Below are positions 6,983 through 15,126 of a DNA stretch of 23,948 nt, piece after piece. The notes beneath the pieces were generated by a model. The model made no database searches. It was not told the origin of the DNA and saw only the letters and a program-made list of their open reading frames with translations. Source of the DNA: CAZKUB01 sp964592335 (lineage in GTDB: Archaea; Thermoplasmatota; E2; DHVEG-1); NCBI GenBank assembly GCA_964592335.1, contig CAZQEU010000019.1:1-23948 (forward strand). The letters are read 5' to 3'. The translations under genes and the position numbers were made by a program. Every line of letters begins with the position of its first letter. Within the stretch, counting starts at the first letter, position 1.

Positions 6983-7075
6983 TTATTTAGCACGTAATGT
7001 ATCAATTAGATCATCTAATGAGTCACGAATAGCTTTTAGCTCATCTCTTATCTCTCTAGCAATATCATCATTCAT
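6983..7075 (-). CDS. 30-residue charged helical small protein
   Basis: ATG 7075 opens a 30-codon frame, MNDDIAREIRDELKAIRDSL followed by DDLIDTLRAK, ending in TAA. A GGAGAGAGA ribosome site lies 8-11 bases upstream. The peptide has a perfect amphipathic heptad pattern (I5, I9, L13, I16, L20, L23, I24, L27) with balanced acidic and basic residues, which suggests a short helix that oligomerises or docks onto a partner. It is convergent with the aminotransferase and divergent from hisS. I know no named family. The ribosome site and the non-random composition support a real gene. Confidence 0.65.
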   Translation of the reverse strand: MNDDIAREIRDELKAIRDSLDDLIDTLRAK

Positions 7076-7129
7076 CTATTATCTCTCTCCACATAGTTTA
7101 TTAGAACCAAAAATTGAAAAACAATTATT

Positions 7130-7138
7130 ATTTATAAA
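7130..7138 (+). promoter_or_regulatory. TATA box of the hisS operon
   Basis: TTTATAAAA lies about 51-59 bases before the hisS ATG in the divergent intergenic region. Confidence 0.4.
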
Positions 7139-7188
7139 AACTGTCTTTTCGAAACAATATTAAATAATGTTTTCATTCAAATCCAAGT

Positions 7189-8451
7189 ATGTTTCAGATA
7201 CCAAGAGGTACAAGGGATTTCAAACCAGAAGAGATGATTAAAAGAAGATATGTTGAAGAAGAAATAAGAAAAACATTTACTTCTTTTGGATACAAAGAAA
7301 TACAGACTCCTACTTTTGAAACACTTGAGCTTTTTACAGCAAAATCAGGTGATAGTGTAATAGAAGAGATATACTCTTTTAAAGATAAAGGCGACCGGGA
7401 TCTTGCACTCAGGCCAGAGCTTACAGCACCAGTTATTCGTTTCTATGTAGATTCTTTGCAGATGCAGCCAAAGCCCATTAAACTGTTTTACTTTGGAAAC
7501 TGCTATAGATACGACCGACCACAGAAAGGAAGATACAGGGAATTTACACAAGCAGGATGTGAAATAATTGGGACAGATACACCTGAAGCGGTATCTGAAC
7601 TTATCGCAATGGCATATAAAATACTTGAAAACACTGGCTTGAAAAATATAAACTTAAATATCGGTAATCTTAAGATTCTACAGGCAATTTTTAAAAAATT
7701 AAATATATCTAAAGACCAACAAAAATACATAATACCACTCATTGACAAAGCACTATATGAGGAATTATTTGATGCACTCATTAATTTTAAAATAGACTCC
7801 AAAGAAGCAAATTTGCTTATAAAAATACTTGATACATCAGATATAAACGAAATAAGTGATTTTGTAAAACAAGATAAAGAAGCATTAGAAGAACTTGAAA
7901 AACTGAAGAAAATAATCGACTACCTCAAAAAAATCTTCAAAATCAAAAACTTTAATGTAAAAATGTCAATTGTGAGGGGGCTTGACTATTACACCGGAAC
8001 AGTATTTGAAATAGAAGCACCAAAACTTGGTGCTGAAAAACAGATATGCGGTGGGGGAGTATATGAGCTGATTGAAAACTTTGGAGGAAGAAAAACAGCT
8101 CAGGCAGGTTTTGCAATCGGATTTGATAGAACAATACTTGCTCTTGAAACTGAAAAATTTAAATTTCCAGATTTAAAAACCGATATCTTTGTGATACCTG
8201 TAAACAAAGATATGACAAAAAAAGCTATGGGAATAACTGAAATTTTAAGAGATAAAAAAATCAAAACAGATATTGATTTACTTAATCGTGGTATGAGCAA
8301 ATCAATGAAATATGCAAGTGCTATAAATACAGAGAAAGTGATAATTGTAGGACCAGATGAACTAAAAAAACAAAGTGTTACAATTAGAGATATGAAAAGC
8401 GGGGATCAAAAACTAGTAAAAATAAATGATTTAACAAAAATATTTACTTGA
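7189..8451 (+). CDS. hisS: Histidyl-tRNA synthetase
   Basis: The protein has 420 residues and charges tRNA-His with histidine using ATP. Class II signatures are in order: GTRDFKPEEMIKRRYVEEEI with motif 1 (TPTFETLELF), motif 2 (FYFGNCYRYDRPQKGRYREF, then TQAGCEIIG), the HisRS-specific LDYYTGTVFE, and motif 3 (AGFAIGFDRT). A C-terminal anticodon-binding domain follows (about 330-420, KTDIFVIPVN...). The intact VRGLDYYTG motif and the anticodon domain argue for a true synthetase rather than a HisZ-type regulatory paralogue. It is the first gene of a plus-strand operon with nob1 and the signal peptidase. Confidence 0.97.
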   Translation: MFQIPRGTRDFKPEEMIKRRYVEEEIRKTFTSFGYKEIQTPTFETLELFTAKSGDSVIEEIYSFKDKGDRDLALRPELTAPVIRFYVDSLQMQPKPIKLFYFGNCYRYDRPQKGRYREFTQAGCEIIGTDTPEAVSELIAMAYKILENTGLKNINLNIGNLKILQAIFKKLNISKDQQKYIIPLIDKALYEELFDALINFKIDSKEANLLIKILDTSDINEISDFVKQDKEALEELEKLKKIIDYLKKIFKIKNFNVKMSIVRGLDYYTGTVFEIEAPKLGAEKQICGGGVYELIENFGGRKTAQAGFAIGFDRTILALETEKFKFPDLKTDIFVIPVNKDMTKKAMGITEILRDKKIKTDIDLLNRGMSKSMKYASAINTEKVIIVGPDELKKQSVTIRDMKSGDQKLVKINDLTKIFT

Positions 8452-8456
8452 TTAAA

Positions 8457-8984
8457 ATGTCTGAAAAAGAACAAAACAAGGTTTATATCATTGATACGTC
8501 AGCTATCCTATCAGGTAAAGTTCTTGATTTTACTGATGCATCGATGGTCACTACTTTTAATATTTCCTCTGAAGTAAAACCCGGTGGTAAAGATTATCAA
8601 AACTTTCTCTATCTAAAAGACAAAGGTCTGCAGTTTAGAATTCCTTCAGATGAATCAATTCAAAAGGTGGAAAACAATTCAAAAAAAACAGGTGATAAAG
8701 GAAGATTATCCAAAGTAGATATTGAGATTTTAGCATTAGCTTTAGATGTAAAGCAAAAAAATGAGAATGTAGTAGTATTAAGCGATGATTACTCCATTCA
8801 AAATCTTGCTTCAGAACTAAAAATAAAATTTGAAAGTATCTCACAGAAAGGTATTACAAAAAAATTAAAATGGGGTGTTAAATGCAGTGGCTGTGGGAAA
8901 AAATTCAAAGAAGATATAAATGTCTGTCCGATATGTGGCTCTCATACCAAAAAAATTGTGATAGGTGATCAGGAGATCAAATAA
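8457..8984 (+). CDS. nob1: Nob1 endonuclease (PIN domain plus zinc ribbon)
   Basis: The protein has 175 residues. Nob1 makes the final cut that creates the 3' end of 16S rRNA in archaeal small-subunit maturation. The PIN domain shows the acidic metal site: D13 (IIDTSAIL), E39 (ISSEV), D88 (LSKVDIEI) and D110/D111 (VVLSDDYSIQN). A C-terminal zinc ribbon has C143, C146, C157 and C160 (KCSGCGKKF...CPICGS), the arrangement specific to Nob1 rather than toxin-type PIN proteins. ATG 8457 follows the hisS stop by 5 bases, so the two are cotranscribed. The open frame extends to TTG 8448, but that would overlap hisS and add only three residues. Confidence 0.93.
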   Translation: MSEKEQNKVYIIDTSAILSGKVLDFTDASMVTTFNISSEVKPGGKDYQNFLYLKDKGLQFRIPSDESIQKVENNSKKTGDKGRLSKVDIEILALALDVKQKNENVVVLSDDYSIQNLASELKIKFESISQKGITKKLKWGVKCSGCGKKFKEDINVCPICGSHTKKIVIGDQEIK

Positions 8985-8998
8985 AAACAAAGTGAAGC

Positions 8999-10156
8999 AT
9001 GATGGATTCTAATAAAAACAATAAAAATTTATTTTTACGTTTCTGGCATAGCAATAGCGCAAAAATCTCAATTGTAAGAGACGTTTTTTTTGCTTTATTA
9101 TTTGTTTTAATTATTCTCATTGCTCTTTGGGCATATACGGGTCAATGGTTTAACGCACAACCAATGGTTGCAATTGAATCAAATAGTATGAAACATCAAA
9201 ATGAGCCATATGGGCGTCTTGGTACTATAGATGCAGGCGATATGGTGCTGCTTGTAAAAGTAGATGAAAGAAGTGATATAATTGTAAGAGGGAGTGTGTC
9301 TTATAGGGATGATCCTACAAAAGATAGATTTCAATCTTATGGTGATTATGGCGATGTGATTGTTTATAAGCCTTATGGAAACGAAGATGAAACACCTGTT
9401 ATTCATAGGGCTATATGTTGGGTTGAGTACAATCAAAAATATGATACATATACTGTTGAGGAATATGGTATCTATAATCAAACTTCTATAGACATACCAC
9501 AACTAGGTTTGGATGATTATATACCAAAAAAATCTCATTCAGGGTTTATAACAAAAGGAGATAATGTAACAACAAACAAAGAAGCAGATCAGACATCTTC
9601 ACAGATATGTGATGAACCAATCAAAATGGAATGGGTATCTGGAAAGGCAAGAGGGGAGTTGCCATGGATAGGTATCATAAATTTGTTTTTCAATGATTTT
9701 ACAAATAGTCTGAATAAAGAGAGTTACGGATCCACTTTAAATAATGTCCCAAGAGATTCTTTTGATTGTTTCACTTTATTGATAGAAGCATTGATTTTGA
9801 TTCCAGTGGGTATGGATATTCTAAGTTACTATAAAGACAAAAAACAAGATTTTTTAAAACATAAATTTAGACTTAAAAAAGAATTAAATGATCTAGGTAC
9901 ACTTACTGCTATGTATTGGGGAGCAATAATAGTTCTTTTGTTTATATCTCATTTTTTACTTGCTTACCATATGTCTAATTACTTCCAGTTTATAATAATG
10001 CTTTTTATCCACATAATCTTCTTGTTTTTCCTAAAATTGGAAGGAAAAATATTTAGAACAAAAGACATGCAAAAATGGATTCTACTTACAGCGCTGACAG
10101 GACCTGTTGGTATGACTATTTTTTATTATTCAACACTTAAAGAAACAAAAAATTAA
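8999..10156 (+). CDS. Type I signal peptidase (Sec11-like) with C-terminal membrane extension
   Basis: The protein has 385 residues. After an N-terminal TM helix (about 28-45), the catalytic core shows the nucleophile S63 (AIESNSMKH), H136 (PVIHRAI) in place of the bacterial Lys, and D188/D197 (ITKGDNVTTNKEAD). It closes with GKARGELPWIGIINLF. This is the archaeal/ER-type Ser-His signal peptidase that removes signal peptides from exported proteins. Usual archaeal enzymes are about half this length. Here residues about 255-385 add roughly four hydrophobic helices (for example TLLIEALILIPVGMDIL, AIIVLLFISHFLLAY, FIIMLFIHIIFLFFL). ATG-ATG starts at 8999/9002, 14 bases after nob1, so it is in the same operon. 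Confidence 0.92.
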   Translation: MMDSNKNNKNLFLRFWHSNSAKISIVRDVFFALLFVLIILIALWAYTGQWFNAQPMVAIESNSMKHQNEPYGRLGTIDAGDMVLLVKVDERSDIIVRGSVSYRDDPTKDRFQSYGDYGDVIVYKPYGNEDETPVIHRAICWVEYNQKYDTYTVEEYGIYNQTSIDIPQLGLDDYIPKKSHSGFITKGDNVTTNKEADQTSSQICDEPIKMEWVSGKARGELPWIGIINLFFNDFTNSLNKESYGSTLNNVPRDSFDCFTLLIEALILIPVGMDILSYYKDKKQDFLKHKFRLKKELNDLGTLTAMYWGAIIVLLFISHFLLAYHMSNYFQFIIMLFIHIIFLFFLKLEGKIFRTKDMQKWILLTALTGPVGMTIFYYSTLKETKN

Positions 10157-10158
10157 TA

Positions 10159-10854
10159 TTAAATCCAACTAGGATAATGCTCATATTTTATAGGATCTTT
10201 CATACCTGCTTGTTTAAAACCTTTGAGTCTTAGCAGACATGAATCACATCTTCCACAAGCAAGGTCTTTACCAAGATAACACGACCATGTTTTATCAAAG
10301 GGTGCTTTAAGCTCTGCACCTTTCTTGATAATTTCTTCTTTAGATAAATTAAGAAGAGGTGTCTCAATTTTTATCTTTCTGCCTTCAACTCCTTTTTTTG
10401 TAGCAAGATCAAAAAGGCTCTGAAAAGATTTAAAATATTCTGGTCTGCAATCAGGATATCCTGAGTAATCAGTTGAAGTAGCTCCTATAAATATTGCATC
10501 TGCATCAATTGTTTCAGCATAAGCAAGTGCAATTGATAAAAAAACAGTGTTACGAGCAGGAACATAGGTAGATGGGATCTTTTTACCAATATCCTTGAGT
10601 TTATGATTAAGTTCTGGATCTTGATTCTTATCAACAAGTGAAGAACCACCAAAAACAGATAAATCCAAATCCAAAAATATATGTTTTTTCGCATCTACTT
10701 CTTTTGCAACCTTTTTTGCGGATATGAGTTCTTTATCATGCCTTTGACCATAGTTAATACTAAGGGCATAAATTTCATATCCTATGTTTTTTGCAATAAA
10801 AGCTGTTACACAGGAGTCAAGTCCACCAGATATTAGACATACTGCTTTTTTCAT
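10159..10854 (-). CDS. queC: 7-cyano-7-deazaguanine (preQ0) synthase QueC
   Basis: The protein has 231 residues. QueC converts 7-carboxy-7-deazaguanine to preQ0 with ATP and ammonia; in archaea preQ0 feeds archaeosine (G+) in the tRNA D-loop. It has the PP-loop SGGLDS (residues 9-14), NYGQRHDKEL, YVPARNTVFLSIALAYAE, and a zinc site of four Cys: C192, C200, C203 and C206 (SCYLGKDLACGRCDSC). ATG 10854 is chosen; GTG 10863 is in frame, but its bases look like part of the ribosome site. It lies 21 bases after queD and ends two bases from the convergent signal peptidase gene. Confidence 0.96.
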   Translation of the reverse strand: MKKAVCLISGGLDSCVTAFIAKNIGYEIYALSINYGQRHDKELISAKKVAKEVDAKKHIFLDLDLSVFGGSSLVDKNQDPELNHKLKDIGKKIPSTYVPARNTVFLSIALAYAETIDADAIFIGATSTDYSGYPDCRPEYFKSFQSLFDLATKKGVEGRKIKIETPLLNLSKEEIIKKGAELKAPFDKTWSCYLGKDLACGRCDSCLLRLKGFKQAGMKDPIKYEHYPSWI

Positions 10855-10875
10855 ATTTTCCACAAAAACCTTAGG

Positions 10876-11364
10876 TTATAATTCCTTGTTTATTCTTGCA
10901 CCTTGACCGTATCCCTCATCTACTCCTATTTCTACTGAATCAACGTTTTTTGGTATGTCTGTTGTTTCTATTAATCTTTTAAGGATATAGCTTGAAAGAT
11001 TTTCAGCAGAAGTAGATTTTATTGGTAAAAAAACACAGTCTTCTAAAGGAAAACTAAATTTTTTACCCAAAGCATTTACAGATAATGTTTTTTCTTGTTT
11101 TTTTATATCTGCGATCTCGCTTTTTTCAGGGATTAAAACTCTGTGATCTAGTTCATTTACAATATTTCTTAGTTTTTCTTTTAAGATAGAAAAATCAATT
11201 ATTATTCCTTTGGAATCAGTTTTTCCATAAATTTTTACATGAACAGCATAGGTATGACCATGTAATCTGCCACATTTTTCATATTCATGTATGATATGTG
11301 CTGAAGAGAAACGTATGTTTGATCTCCAACCATCTATTGATATATAGCTTTGCATAATTATCAT
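10876..11364 (-). CDS. queD: 6-carboxytetrahydropterin synthase QueD (PTPS family)
   Basis: The protein is about 162 residues. QueD makes 6-carboxy-tetrahydropterin from dihydroneopterin triphosphate, the first dedicated step to preQ0. Zinc ligands are in SSAH and LHGHTY, and the Cys-x3-His-Gly-His motif (CGRLHGH) is that of QueD rather than of folate-type PTPS. The catalytic region has ELDHRVL and STSAENLS. An extra segment of about 25 residues (KKQEKTLSVNALGKKFSFPL) separates them, as in other archaeal members. The ATG at 11364 overlaps the iscU stop (TGATG), which indicates coupling; GTG 11367 and ATG 11355 are alternative starts. QueE is not in the window. Confidence 0.92.
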   Translation of the reverse strand: MIIMQSYISIDGWRSNIRFSSAHIIHEYEKCGRLHGHTYAVHVKIYGKTDSKGIIIDFSILKEKLRNIVNELDHRVLIPEKSEIADIKKQEKTLSVNALGKKFSFPLEDCVFLPIKSTSAENLSSYILKRLIETTDIPKNVDSVEIGVDEGYGQGARINKEL

Positions 11365-12878
11365 CACTTTTTGTTTCTATAATTCTCTATTGCTTTTTTA
11401 AGTGCATCTGATGCAAGGTTTGAGCAATGCATTTTTACAGCAGGAAGCCCACCTAATTCCTCTGCTACATCATCACGAGTAAGTTTTTCAGCTTCTTCAA
11501 TTGTTTTGCCTTTGACTAGCTCTGTTGCAATGCTGCTACTGGCTATAGCTGCAGCACACCCAAATGTTTGAAATTTAATGTCAACAATTCTTTCATCTTT
11601 TACTTTAATATACATTGCCATTACATCCCCACAGTTATGTAACAATAAAGAATTTGTTGTGTACGAATGAGTTTTGCTTACTTCAAGATTTTTAACATAA
11701 CCATCGTAATTGATTTTTTTTATTCCTGTTATTGGAGTATATAGATAGTTATTTTCTATCCATGCATTACGAGATTTTTTTTCTCTGACTTTAAAATCAA
11801 TATTAAGAATAGATGCTAATCTTTTCATAGATGGAGCATCTAGCACAAATAGCCTATATGCTTTTTTATGTTTAACACCATTTGAATTTCTTGCTTCTTC
11901 TTCATAGACAGATGGTATAATACCTTGTCTTAATAACAATAATTTAATTTGCTGAGAAAGTTGTTTAGAAACAGTAGAATAGCTTGCTCGGAATCTGCTT
12001 TGATCTACATAACCATCCCCATACCAAAGTCCTTTAATTAATTCAGCTTGTTTCTTTAACGGTAAGAACATCATGAAGTCAGGTATTTTCTTTTTATCTG
12101 CACCGGTTCCAAATACTTCTTTTAAAAATCTAGCCAGATGTACATTATATATCTGAATTTTTGAAGTATGTCTTGAAGGATTTTCATCAACTTTTGTATG
12201 AAGGCCAAATAAATTATAGATTATATCTATACAGTCTTTGATATATTCTTTTTCAGATATGTTAAAACATAGCGTTATATATGTCTTGCATTTTTGTAAT
12301 CTAACATGTCCCTCTGCTAAAAAATAACCTGAAAAACGCATAAATTGTTCATCTAACTTTATTTTTGTTGGTATATCATAACTTTTGAAATCATATTTTT
12401 TTATTTTTTTGTCAATTTTTAAATATTCTATATCTTTTACTTCAGCAGGTATAGGATAAATACTTATATCATTTTTTTCTAAGTGAATTGAATGAATCCA
12501 TGAACTAAACTCTGCTAGTTTTCTTTTATTTTTGTTATAACAATAGCTATGAGTTTTAGGTACTTGAAAACCATAAACTAAATGATCAGGTGTAAGAATT
12601 GTTTTCCCGAGCCTATTTTTGATTATTAAAATATTTCCTTGATATTTTCGTTCAAACTTTTTAGTAGTTTTATGATATCTTCCATCATGTGATAATACTT
12701 TTTCACCGATGTTTATGTCATTTATTTTAATTGTAGAGGGGTTAGTAATTACATCGGTATCTGGTATCACACAAGTTGGATTTCCTACCTTTCCTACTCC
12801 ATCTGGATTTTCCATTTTTCCCATGTTACGAGGATTTCTGAAATGATCAAGTACTTTTTTAGTATACATATCAGACAT
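11364..12878 (-). CDS. iscU: Fe-S cluster scaffold IscU precursor interrupted by an intein
   Basis: The precursor has 504 residues. Residues 1-35 (MSDMYTKKVLDHFRNPRNMG, ending VGKVGNPT) and 416-504 (starting CGDVMAMYIKVKDERIVDIK) join into a normal 124-residue IscU. It carries all three scaffold Cys: the CGD Cys at 36, GCAAAIASSS Cys at 61 and MHCSNL Cys at 105 (spliced numbering), plus Asp in CGD. IscU receives sulfur from IscS and assembles 2Fe-2S/4Fe-4S clusters for apoproteins. Residues 36-415 are an intein (separate entry). The frame is continuous across both junctions. ATG 12878 is preceded by GGAG. It follows iscS by 22 bases and overlaps queD. Confidence 0.96.
   Translation of the reverse strand: MSDMYTKKVLDHFRNPRNMGKMENPDGVGKVGNPTCVIPDTDVITNPSTIKINDINIGEKVLSHDGRYHKTTKKFERKYQGNILIIKNRLGKTILTPDHLVYGFQVPKTHSYCYNKNKRKLAEFSSWIHSIHLEKNDISIYPIPAEVKDIEYLKIDKKIKKYDFKSYDIPTKIKLDEQFMRFSGYFLAEGHVRLQKCKTYITLCFNISEKEYIKDCIDIIYNLFGLHTKVDENPSRHTSKIQIYNVHLARFLKEVFGTGADKKKIPDFMMFLPLKKQAELIKGLWYGDGYVDQSRFRASYSTVSKQLSQQIKLLLLRQGIIPSVYEEEARNSNGVKHKKAYRLFVLDAPSMKRLASILNIDFKVREKKSRNAWIENNYLYTPITGIKKINYDGYVKNLEVSKTHSYTTNSLLLHNCGDVMAMYIKVKDERIVDIKFQTFGCAAAIASSSIATELVKGKTIEEAEKLTRDDVAEELGGLPAVKMHCSNLASDALKKAIENYRNKK
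11634..12773 (-). mobile_element. Intein with LAGLIDADG homing endonuclease inside IscU
   Basis: 380 residues, from Cys36 to Asn415 of the precursor. Splicing blocks are visible: block A CVIPDTDVIT with the Cys1 nucleophile, block B ILTPDHLVYG with Thr and His, block F NYDGYVKNLEVSKTHSYTTN, and block G LLLHN followed by the +1 Cys of the host. The central domain has two LAGLIDADG-type helices, FSGYFLAEGHV and LIKGLWYGDGYV, whose acidic residues (E and D) are intact, so the endonuclease may still be active. The position GNPT^CGD means the +1 nucleophile is the first scaffold Cys itself. All splicing residues are present, so splicing competence is likely. This is the only clear mobile element in the window. 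Confidence 0.95.
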
Positions 12879-12900
12879 TTTTATTTTCGCTCCTATTTTT

Positions 12901-14070
12901 TTATCTGTTCCATAGAGGTGACATTTTCCTGAGTTTGCTTACAATCTCAGGGATTGTGTTACTTGCATATTCAACTTCTTCCTCTGTACTGTTTCTACCG
13001 AGTGTTAAACGCAGTGAGCCATGTGCTTGCTCGGGCTTAAGACCTATTGCTGTTAATACCTGTGATGCCTGAAGTTTTTTAGATGAGCATGCAGAGCCAG
13101 TTGCACCAGCTATTCCCATATCATCAAGCATTAGATTTAGCGATTCACCTTCTATACCTGTGAATCTGAAATGGGCATTGTTGCATAAACGCTTTTTTGG
13201 ATGGCCATTTAGATAGCTCTCCTCTATATTTAACACGTTTTTAATAAGCATATCTCTGAGTTTGCTCATATGTTTTACATCAGAATCCATTCTCTTCAAT
13301 CCGAGTTCACAGGCTTTTCCTAGACCCACGATGCCGGGTGTATTTAGAGTACTACTTCTAAGACCTTTTTCATGTCCTCCTCCATGTGCAATTGTTTGAA
13401 GAGGTGTTCCTTTTCGGATATAAAGTGCTCCAACTCCTTTTGGACCATATATCTTATGTGATGAAATAGATAATAAATCAATATTTAATTTATCAACATC
13501 AATTGGTACTTTTCCCACTGCTTGTACTGCATCTGTATGAAACAAAACATTGTTTTTCTCTGCTATTTTTCCTATTTCCTGCATCGGCTCTATCACACCA
13601 ATCTCATTGTTTGCAAACATTACAGTGATTAATACCGTGTCCTCTGAGATTGATTTTTCAAGTTCCTCAAGATTAATTATTCCTTTTGAATCAACTGGTA
13701 AAAACTTTGTTTTATAGCCAATTTTATCAAGATATTTACAGGTTTCAAGTACTGCAGGATGCTCAATTGCAGAAGTAATAATGCTGTATCCTTTACTGTT
13801 TTTTTTATCCCTGTTTTTAAAAGCAGCTCCTTTAATTGCAAGATTATCTGATTCCGTTCCACCTGATGTAAATATTATCTCATCAGATTTTGCACCTATC
13901 ATTTTTGCAACGCTCTCACGTGCATCCTCTATTGCATTAAATGCTTCTACCCCAAAAGAGTGAATAGATGAAGGATTGCCATATATTCTATCAAAATAAG
14001 GTAGCATTTCTTTTAAAACAATAGAGTCCACGGGTGTAGAGGCACCATAATCCATATAGATTTTTTTCAT
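12901..14070 (-). CDS. iscS: Cysteine desulfurase IscS/NifS
   Basis: The protein has 389 residues. This fold-I PLP enzyme converts cysteine to alanine and carries persulfide for Fe-S assembly. It shows DYGASTPVD, FTSGGTESDNLAIKG, FANNEIGVIEP, HTDAVQAVGKV and the PLP Lys K206 in SISSHKIYGPKG. The mobile active-site Cys is C328 in GATGSACSSKKLQASQVL, a short loop typical of group I IscS/NifS. ATG 14070 has GGGGAG upstream and lies 5 bases after nadA; iscU follows after 22 bases. The donor-scaffold pair plus an Fe-S client (NadA) makes a functional unit. Confidence 0.97.
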   Translation of the reverse strand: MKKIYMDYGASTPVDSIVLKEMLPYFDRIYGNPSSIHSFGVEAFNAIEDARESVAKMIGAKSDEIIFTSGGTESDNLAIKGAAFKNRDKKNSKGYSIITSAIEHPAVLETCKYLDKIGYKTKFLPVDSKGIINLEELEKSISEDTVLITVMFANNEIGVIEPMQEIGKIAEKNNVLFHTDAVQAVGKVPIDVDKLNIDLLSISSHKIYGPKGVGALYIRKGTPLQTIAHGGGHEKGLRSSTLNTPGIVGLGKACELGLKRMDSDVKHMSKLRDMLIKNVLNIEESYLNGHPKKRLCNNAHFRFTGIEGESLNLMLDDMGIAGATGSACSSKKLQASQVLTAIGLKPEQAHGSLRLTLGRNSTEEEVEYASNTIPEIVSKLRKMSPLWNR

Positions 14071-14075
14071 AATAT

Positions 14076-14990
14076 TTAGTCTCCCCGTCCAATTTTCATC
14101 ATGTTTTCAAGAGGTTTTTTAGCATTTTTCATTATTTTATCTGATAAACTTATTTTAGGTTCTAAACTCTCAAGGCTTTTTAATACCTTGTCAATAGTAG
14201 TTTTTTTCATATTCTTACAAATCGCATGTTTAACTGGGTAAAAATTTTTATCAGGATTCTCGTTTTTAAGTCTGTAGCATATCTCTTTTTCTGTTCCAAT
14301 TATAAACTCTTTTTTATCAGATTTTTTTGCATGATTAACCATGCCGTTTGTCGAAAATGCATGATCAGATAAATCAATTATCTCAGGTCTGCATTCAGGA
14401 TGAACTAGTATTTCTGCGTTTGGATGTTCTTTTTTAAGATCCGTTATATCCTTTTTTGTTATATTGTGGTGTGTAGCACAGAAACCCTGCCATATTATCA
14501 TTTCTTTTTCAGGGACAAAACGTTGTATATAGGCTCCAAGGTTTTGATCAGGGACAAAAATAATTTTGTCAGAATCAATGCTGTTTACCACTTTTACACC
14601 ATTTGAAGAAGTACAGCAGACATCAGATAATGCTTTAATATCTGCTGTGGTGTTTATATAAGAAATAGTTTTTGCTTCAGGGTTCTGTTCTTTTATTTTA
14701 ATAAGATCCTGTGTTTTTACCATTGCAGCCATTGGACAATGAGCGTTTTTATCAGGTAGTATCACGTTTTTATCTGGATTAAGTATCTTTGCTGATTCCG
14801 CCATGAAATCAACACCACAAAAAATTATGTTTTCTGCATTTGTTTTCTGTGCTTTTTTTGCCAGATCAAGTGAGTCTCCAAGTAGATCTGTAATATCTTG
14901 AATTTCGGGTAATTGATAGTTATGAGCAAGAATTATTGCATTGTTTTCTTCTTTTAACTCTTTTATACGAGAAATAATTTTTTTATTCAT
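14076..14990 (-). CDS. nadA: Quinolinate synthase NadA
   Basis: The protein has 304 residues and condenses iminoaspartate with dihydroxyacetone phosphate to quinolinate in NAD biosynthesis. It needs an oxygen-sensitive 4Fe-4S cluster. The three cluster Cys have the archaeal spacing: C85 (NAHCPMAAM), C171 (WQGFCATHHN) and C258 (KHAICKNM). Other signatures are LAHNYQLPEIQDI, GDSLDLAKKA, FCGVDFMAESAKIL and VHPECRPE. It is the first gene of the minus-strand run with iscS and iscU, which would supply its cluster. No aspartate oxidase/dehydrogenase or nadC is present in the window. Confidence 0.97.
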   Translation of the reverse strand: MNKKIISRIKELKEENNAIILAHNYQLPEIQDITDLLGDSLDLAKKAQKTNAENIIFCGVDFMAESAKILNPDKNVILPDKNAHCPMAAMVKTQDLIKIKEQNPEAKTISYINTTADIKALSDVCCTSSNGVKVVNSIDSDKIIFVPDQNLGAYIQRFVPEKEMIIWQGFCATHHNITKKDITDLKKEHPNAEILVHPECRPEIIDLSDHAFSTNGMVNHAKKSDKKEFIIGTEKEICYRLKNENPDKNFYPVKHAICKNMKKTTIDKVLKSLESLEPKISLSDKIMKNAKKPLENMMKIGRGD

Positions 14991-15021
14991 TGTGGCTAGG
15001 TCAAGCCCTAATTTTATACTT

Positions 15022-15050
15022 GCATATATAACTTTCCAAAATAAAGTTAT
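15022..15050 (-). promoter_or_regulatory. nadA promoter with overlapping inverted repeat
   Basis: On the minus strand, GGAAAGTTATATATGC gives a BRE-like GGAAAG and a TATA element at 15022-15031. This would place the start about 10 bases before ATG 14990. A perfect inverted repeat, ATAACTTT-CCAAAAT-AAAGTTAT (15028-15050), covers the BRE and the edge of the TATA. A protein bound there would block TBP/TFB. The divergent gene starts about 75 bases away. Confidence 0.45.
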
Positions 15051-15126
15051 TAAATAAGATTAATTTATACAAACAAAACAATTAATAACTAGGTTTTATA
15101 TTACAATAATGGAGGTTGGATGGAGT

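Noticed and set aside
7189..8451. HisZ-type regulatory paralogue instead of HisRS
   Set aside because: All class II motifs, the HisRS-specific loop and the anticodon-binding domain are present, and no histidine biosynthesis genes are nearby.
11634..12773. Group I intron or independent homing endonuclease gene in iscU
   Set aside because: The reading frame is continuous and the ends are Cys1 and His-Asn|Cys, which are protein-splicing signals.
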